Assembly (NCBI GenBank): GCA_937876095.1
Contig: CALFIE010000043.1
Coordinates: 1 to 6,278, forward strand
Source of the DNA: an uncultured Flavobacteriales bacterium
GTDB taxonomy: Bacteria; Bacteroidota; Bacteroidia; Flavobacteriales; Weeksellaceae
Direction of reading: 5' to 3'
Length of the DNA stretch: 6,278 bases
Shown here: positions 4,607 through 6,278 of the stretch, piece by piece
Layout of the letters: every line of letters starts with the position of its first letter
Numbering within the stretch: the stretch's first letter is position 1
Program-made: the position numbers and the translations under genes
The notes under the pieces: generated by a model
The model's database searches: none
Seen by the model: the letters and a program-made list of their open reading frames with translations, nothing else
What the model was told of the DNA's origin: nothing

Positions 4607-4634
4607 GTTGGAAGATGGAAGATAGAAGTTGGAA
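4607..4634. repeat. Four tandem heptanucleotide repeats, G(T/A)T(G/A)GAA
   Basis: Four head-to-tail 7-mers fill most of the gap between engB and elaA: gttggaa (4607-4613), gatggaa (4614-4620), gatagaa (4621-4627) and gttggaa (4628-4634). The copies differ only at positions 2 and 4. No gene is encoded. Heptamer arrays of this GATGGAA/GTTGGAA type are, to my recollection, common in intergenic DNA of Chryseobacterium-like flavobacteria. Copy number could vary between strains. Confidence 0.8.
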
Positions 4635-4640
4635 AAAAAA

Positions 4641-5261
4641 TTATTCAAATGTGACTTTGTTTTCGGCTAAATAGTTATTGGTTTGTGCTATGTATTTCAA
4701 AATTTCATCGCAACCCAGTTTTTTTTCGGCAGAAGTACTGTAGATTTCTGGCAGTTCTTCCCAGGTTTTTAGCAATTCTATTTTGTACTCTTCTACATTT
4801 TTGAGCGCTACATTTGGTTTCAATTTATCGGTTTTGGTAAACACAATAGAAAACGGAACTGCGCTTTCTCCGCACCATTCCAGAAATTCCAAATCTATTT
4901 TTTGTGGGTTGTGTCTACTATCAATCAATACAAAAAGGTTGACCAAATTTTTTCTGTTCAAAATATAATTGGTGATGAGTTTCTCAAAATCTTTTCTCAA
5001 ACTTTTAGAAACTTTAGCATAGCCATAACCTGGCAAATCGGTAAGATACCAAGTTTCATTTACCAAAAAATGATTGATGAGTTGTGTTTTTCCAGGCGTT
5101 TGTGAAGTTTTCGCCAAATCTTTTCTGTTCATCATCGCATTGATGAGAGAAGATTTTCCAACATTACTTCGCCCGATAAAAGCATATTCCGGAAGGTTGG
5201 GTTCTGGACAGTCTTGCCATTTCCCACTACTTTTTACAAACTCTGCTGTTTTTATAAGCAT
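4641..5261 (-). CDS. engB: Ribosome biogenesis GTP-binding protein EngB/YsxC/YihA
   Basis: A 206-residue TRAFAC-class GTPase of standard family length. G1/P-loop GRSNVGKS is at 30-37, G2 region TSQTPGKTQ at 52-60, G3 DLPGYG at 75-80, G4 TKTD at 142-145 and G5 TSAEK at 176-180. The residues YAKVSKSLRKDF (81-92) are a hallmark of EngB. The protein is an assembly factor for the large (50S) ribosomal subunit and is generally essential. It is cytosolic and has no added domain. The ATG at 5261-5259 gives the usual family N-terminus; the leader is A/T-rich, as elsewhere in the window. The alpha/beta hydrolase gene lies upstream in the same direction, with a terminator-like hairpin between them, and elaA lies downstream. 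It has no evident functional tie to the sulfur genes. Confidence 0.97.
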   Translation of the reverse strand: MLIKTAEFVKSSGKWQDCPEPNLPEYAFIGRSNVGKSSLINAMMNRKDLAKTSQTPGKTQLINHFLVNETWYLTDLPGYGYAKVSKSLRKDFEKLITNYILNRKNLVNLFVLIDSRHNPQKIDLEFLEWCGESAVPFSIVFTKTDKLKPNVALKNVEEYKIELLKTWEELPEIYSTSAEKKLGCDEILKYIAQTNNYLAENKVTFE

Positions 5262-5280
5262 TTTTTTGAAATTTTTTTAA

Positions 5281-5305
5281 TAAAAAATGGAAGTAAAACT
5301 TCCAT
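5281..5305 (-). terminator. Hairpin plus U-tract after the hydrolase gene, just upstream of engB
   Basis: The sequences atggaagt (5287-5294) and acttccat (5298-5305) form a perfect 8-bp stem with a 3-nt loop. Read on the minus strand, the stem is followed directly by TTTTTT (A-run 5282-5287, overlapping the stem base), the form of an intrinsic terminator. It begins 13 nt after the hydrolase stop and ends 20 nt before the engB ATG. Confidence 0.7.
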
Positions 5306-5317
5306 CTGATTATTTGT

Positions 5318-6076
5318 CTATTGTTTTTGTAACCAAGCGTACAGAATTTCATTGAATTCATCTGGTTTCTCCATCATTGCAGCGTGACCACAATGTTCAA
5401 TCCAAAACAATTCAGAATTTGTGATAAATTTGTTCATATCAATCGCCACTTCTGGTGGTGTAACATTGTCATCTTTTCCCCAAATTATACAAGTTGGACA
5501 TTTAATTTTCGGTAAATCATGCAACATATTGTGTTTTATGGCACTTCTTGCCAACATTACGGTTTTTATACCTTTCATCCGGTCATTTACCACCGCAAAA
5601 ACTTCATCTACTAATTCATCTGTTGCAACTTTTGGATCATAGAAAACTTCTTGGGTTTTTTTGCGAATGTATTCTTTGTCGCTTTTTCTTGGGAAACTGT
5701 CCCCAAAAGTTCGTTCATATAGACCAGAACTACCAGTAAGTACCAAATTTTTTACCAAATCTGGTCGTGCAATCGTCAAAATTAGACCAACATGACCACC
5801 CATAGAATTTCCTACGATGGTTACAGGTTCTTTGATATTTTCATCTATAAATTTGGCTACAAACTTCGCAATAGACGTAAGATTGGTATTCAGAACTGGC
5901 AAATCATAAATCGGCAATTGCGGCACGAAGACACGATAACCTCTTGTTGAAAAAAAATTCACCATCGTATTGAAATTGCTCAATCCTCCCATTAATCCAT
6001 GTAGTAAAACCAAAGGATGACCATTCCCAGCTTCTATAAAGGTATATTTTCTTTCTTTTTTAGTTTTAAAAATCAT
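5318..6076 (-). CDS. Alpha/beta-fold hydrolase
   Basis: A 252-residue cytosolic alpha/beta hydrolase. The oxyanion-hole motif HGLMGG is at 26-31 after strand LVLL. The nucleophile elbow is GNSMGG (89-94) with Ser91. The acid is in WGKDDNVTPP (199-208), most likely Asp203, and the base is His231 in HCGHAAMMEKP. The full catalytic triad is therefore present. A short lid region (about 118-185) separates the two core halves. Many esterases and C-C bond hydrolases of this kind, including MhpC-like enzymes, share these motifs; the substrate cannot be stated. The gene sits upstream of engB, a pairing I recall as frequent in flavobacteria. The start at 6076 is supported by a -7 promoter box about 20 nt upstream, which leaves no room for a longer protein. 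It stops with TAG, followed by a strong hairpin. Confidence 0.93.
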   Translation of the reverse strand: MIFKTKKERKYTFIEAGNGHPLVLLHGLMGGLSNFNTMVNFFSTRGYRVFVPQLPIYDLPVLNTNLTSIAKFVAKFIDENIKEPVTIVGNSMGGHVGLILTIARPDLVKNLVLTGSSGLYERTFGDSFPRKSDKEYIRKKTQEVFYDPKVATDELVDEVFAVVNDRMKGIKTVMLARSAIKHNMLHDLPKIKCPTCIIWGKDDNVTPPEVAIDMNKFITNSELFWIEHCGHAAMMEKPDEFNEILYAWLQKQ

Positions 6077-6278
6077 AAAAACGCATCATTGCCTTGCAAA
6101 AATACGAATTTCACTTTAGTTATCATCATAATAATAAAATATCTCGAAAAAATGCGATATATAGAGTCATTTTTTGATTTTATTTCTATTCATAAAAGGG
6201 AAAAATTATTTATTTGTAACCCTTTTTCAATCAAATGATTAGGTGTTTTTTATGTTTTATCACAAAAACTTATTAACA
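6077..6278. other. Gene-free right end of window
   Basis: These 202 nt contain no convincing coding frame; the short open frame crossing 6017-6238 is mostly antisense to the hydrolase and lacks family features. The region holds the probable hydrolase promoter box. It also has a 5-bp inverted repeat, atatc/gatat (6139-6143 and 6156-6160), and a 7-bp inverted repeat, aaaaggg/ccctttt (6194-6200 and 6220-6226), with a 19-nt spacer. The rest is AT-rich sequence running out of the window. Confidence 0.6.
6097..6104 (-). promoter_or_regulatory. -7 promoter box for the alpha/beta hydrolase gene
   Basis: On the minus strand this reads TATTTTTG, an exact match to the Bacteroidota -7 consensus TAnnTTTG, about 20 nt upstream of the hydrolase ATG at 6076. 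That leaves a leader of roughly 10-15 nt. No good TTG/TTTG -33 box is seen at the usual 17-23 nt spacing, so the promoter may be weak or need an activator. Confidence 0.55.

Noticed and set aside
6017..6238. Plus-strand frame of 73 aa at the right end
   Set aside because: Its first part is antisense to the hydrolase start, and the rest is AT-rich low-complexity sequence with no motif.
1..6278. CRISPR array, tRNA, rRNA, transposase or phage genes
   Set aside because: No spaced direct repeats, cloverleaf-like sequence, rRNA-like stretch or mobile-element protein was seen on either strand.

Overview
The window is AT-rich (roughly one third G+C by eye). It has no clear Shine-Dalgarno sites; start codons follow A-rich leaders instead. 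It encodes protein families typical of Bacteroidota: a metallo-beta-lactamase/double-rhodanese fusion, DUF6132, DUF2892, a lipoprotein MsrA, and an EngB/YsxC GTPase beside an alpha/beta hydrolase. A flavobacterium, perhaps of the Chryseobacterium/Cloacibacterium (Weeksellaceae) type, fits best. That placement is inference from gene content and style, not from a marker comparison.

Layout. The left two thirds (1-4118) is read on the plus strand. It starts inside a persulfide-dioxygenase/rhodanese fusion whose N-terminus lies outside the window, followed 2 nt later by a small cupin. A 250-nt gene-free stretch (1279-1528) looks like a degenerate intergenic repeat. Then come seven closely spaced plus-strand genes: a thiopurine-methyltransferase-family SAM methyltransferase, a DUF2892 membrane protein, a DUF6132 membrane protein, a single-domain rhodanese, a second two-helix membrane protein with a Cys-rich tail, a thioredoxin with a CQPC active site, and a lipoprotein-type methionine sulfoxide reductase A. 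The right third (4147-6076) is read on the minus strand and is convergent with msrA. It holds an alpha/beta hydrolase, a hairpin with a U-tract, the GTPase EngB/YsxC, and an ElaA-type acetyltransferase. The last 200 nt (6077-6278) carry the probable hydrolase promoter and no recognisable gene.

How the genes may work together. The plus-strand block reads as a sulfane-sulfur/persulfide and thiol-redox module. The fusion protein would oxidise low-molecular-weight persulfide and move sulfane sulfur. The small rhodanese and its DUF2892 neighbour look like a split version of E. coli YgaP. Thioredoxin could reduce rhodanese persulfides, the TPMT-family enzyme could methylate small thiols or sulfide, and MsrA repairs oxidised methionine outside the cytoplasm. 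The most interesting feature is a shared G-C-x-x-G-x-C motif in two unrelated-looking small membrane proteins on either side of the rhodanese. It suggests paired membrane thiol sites that nobody appears to have assigned a role. The minus-strand genes are housekeeping or general metabolism and show no evident link to sulfur.
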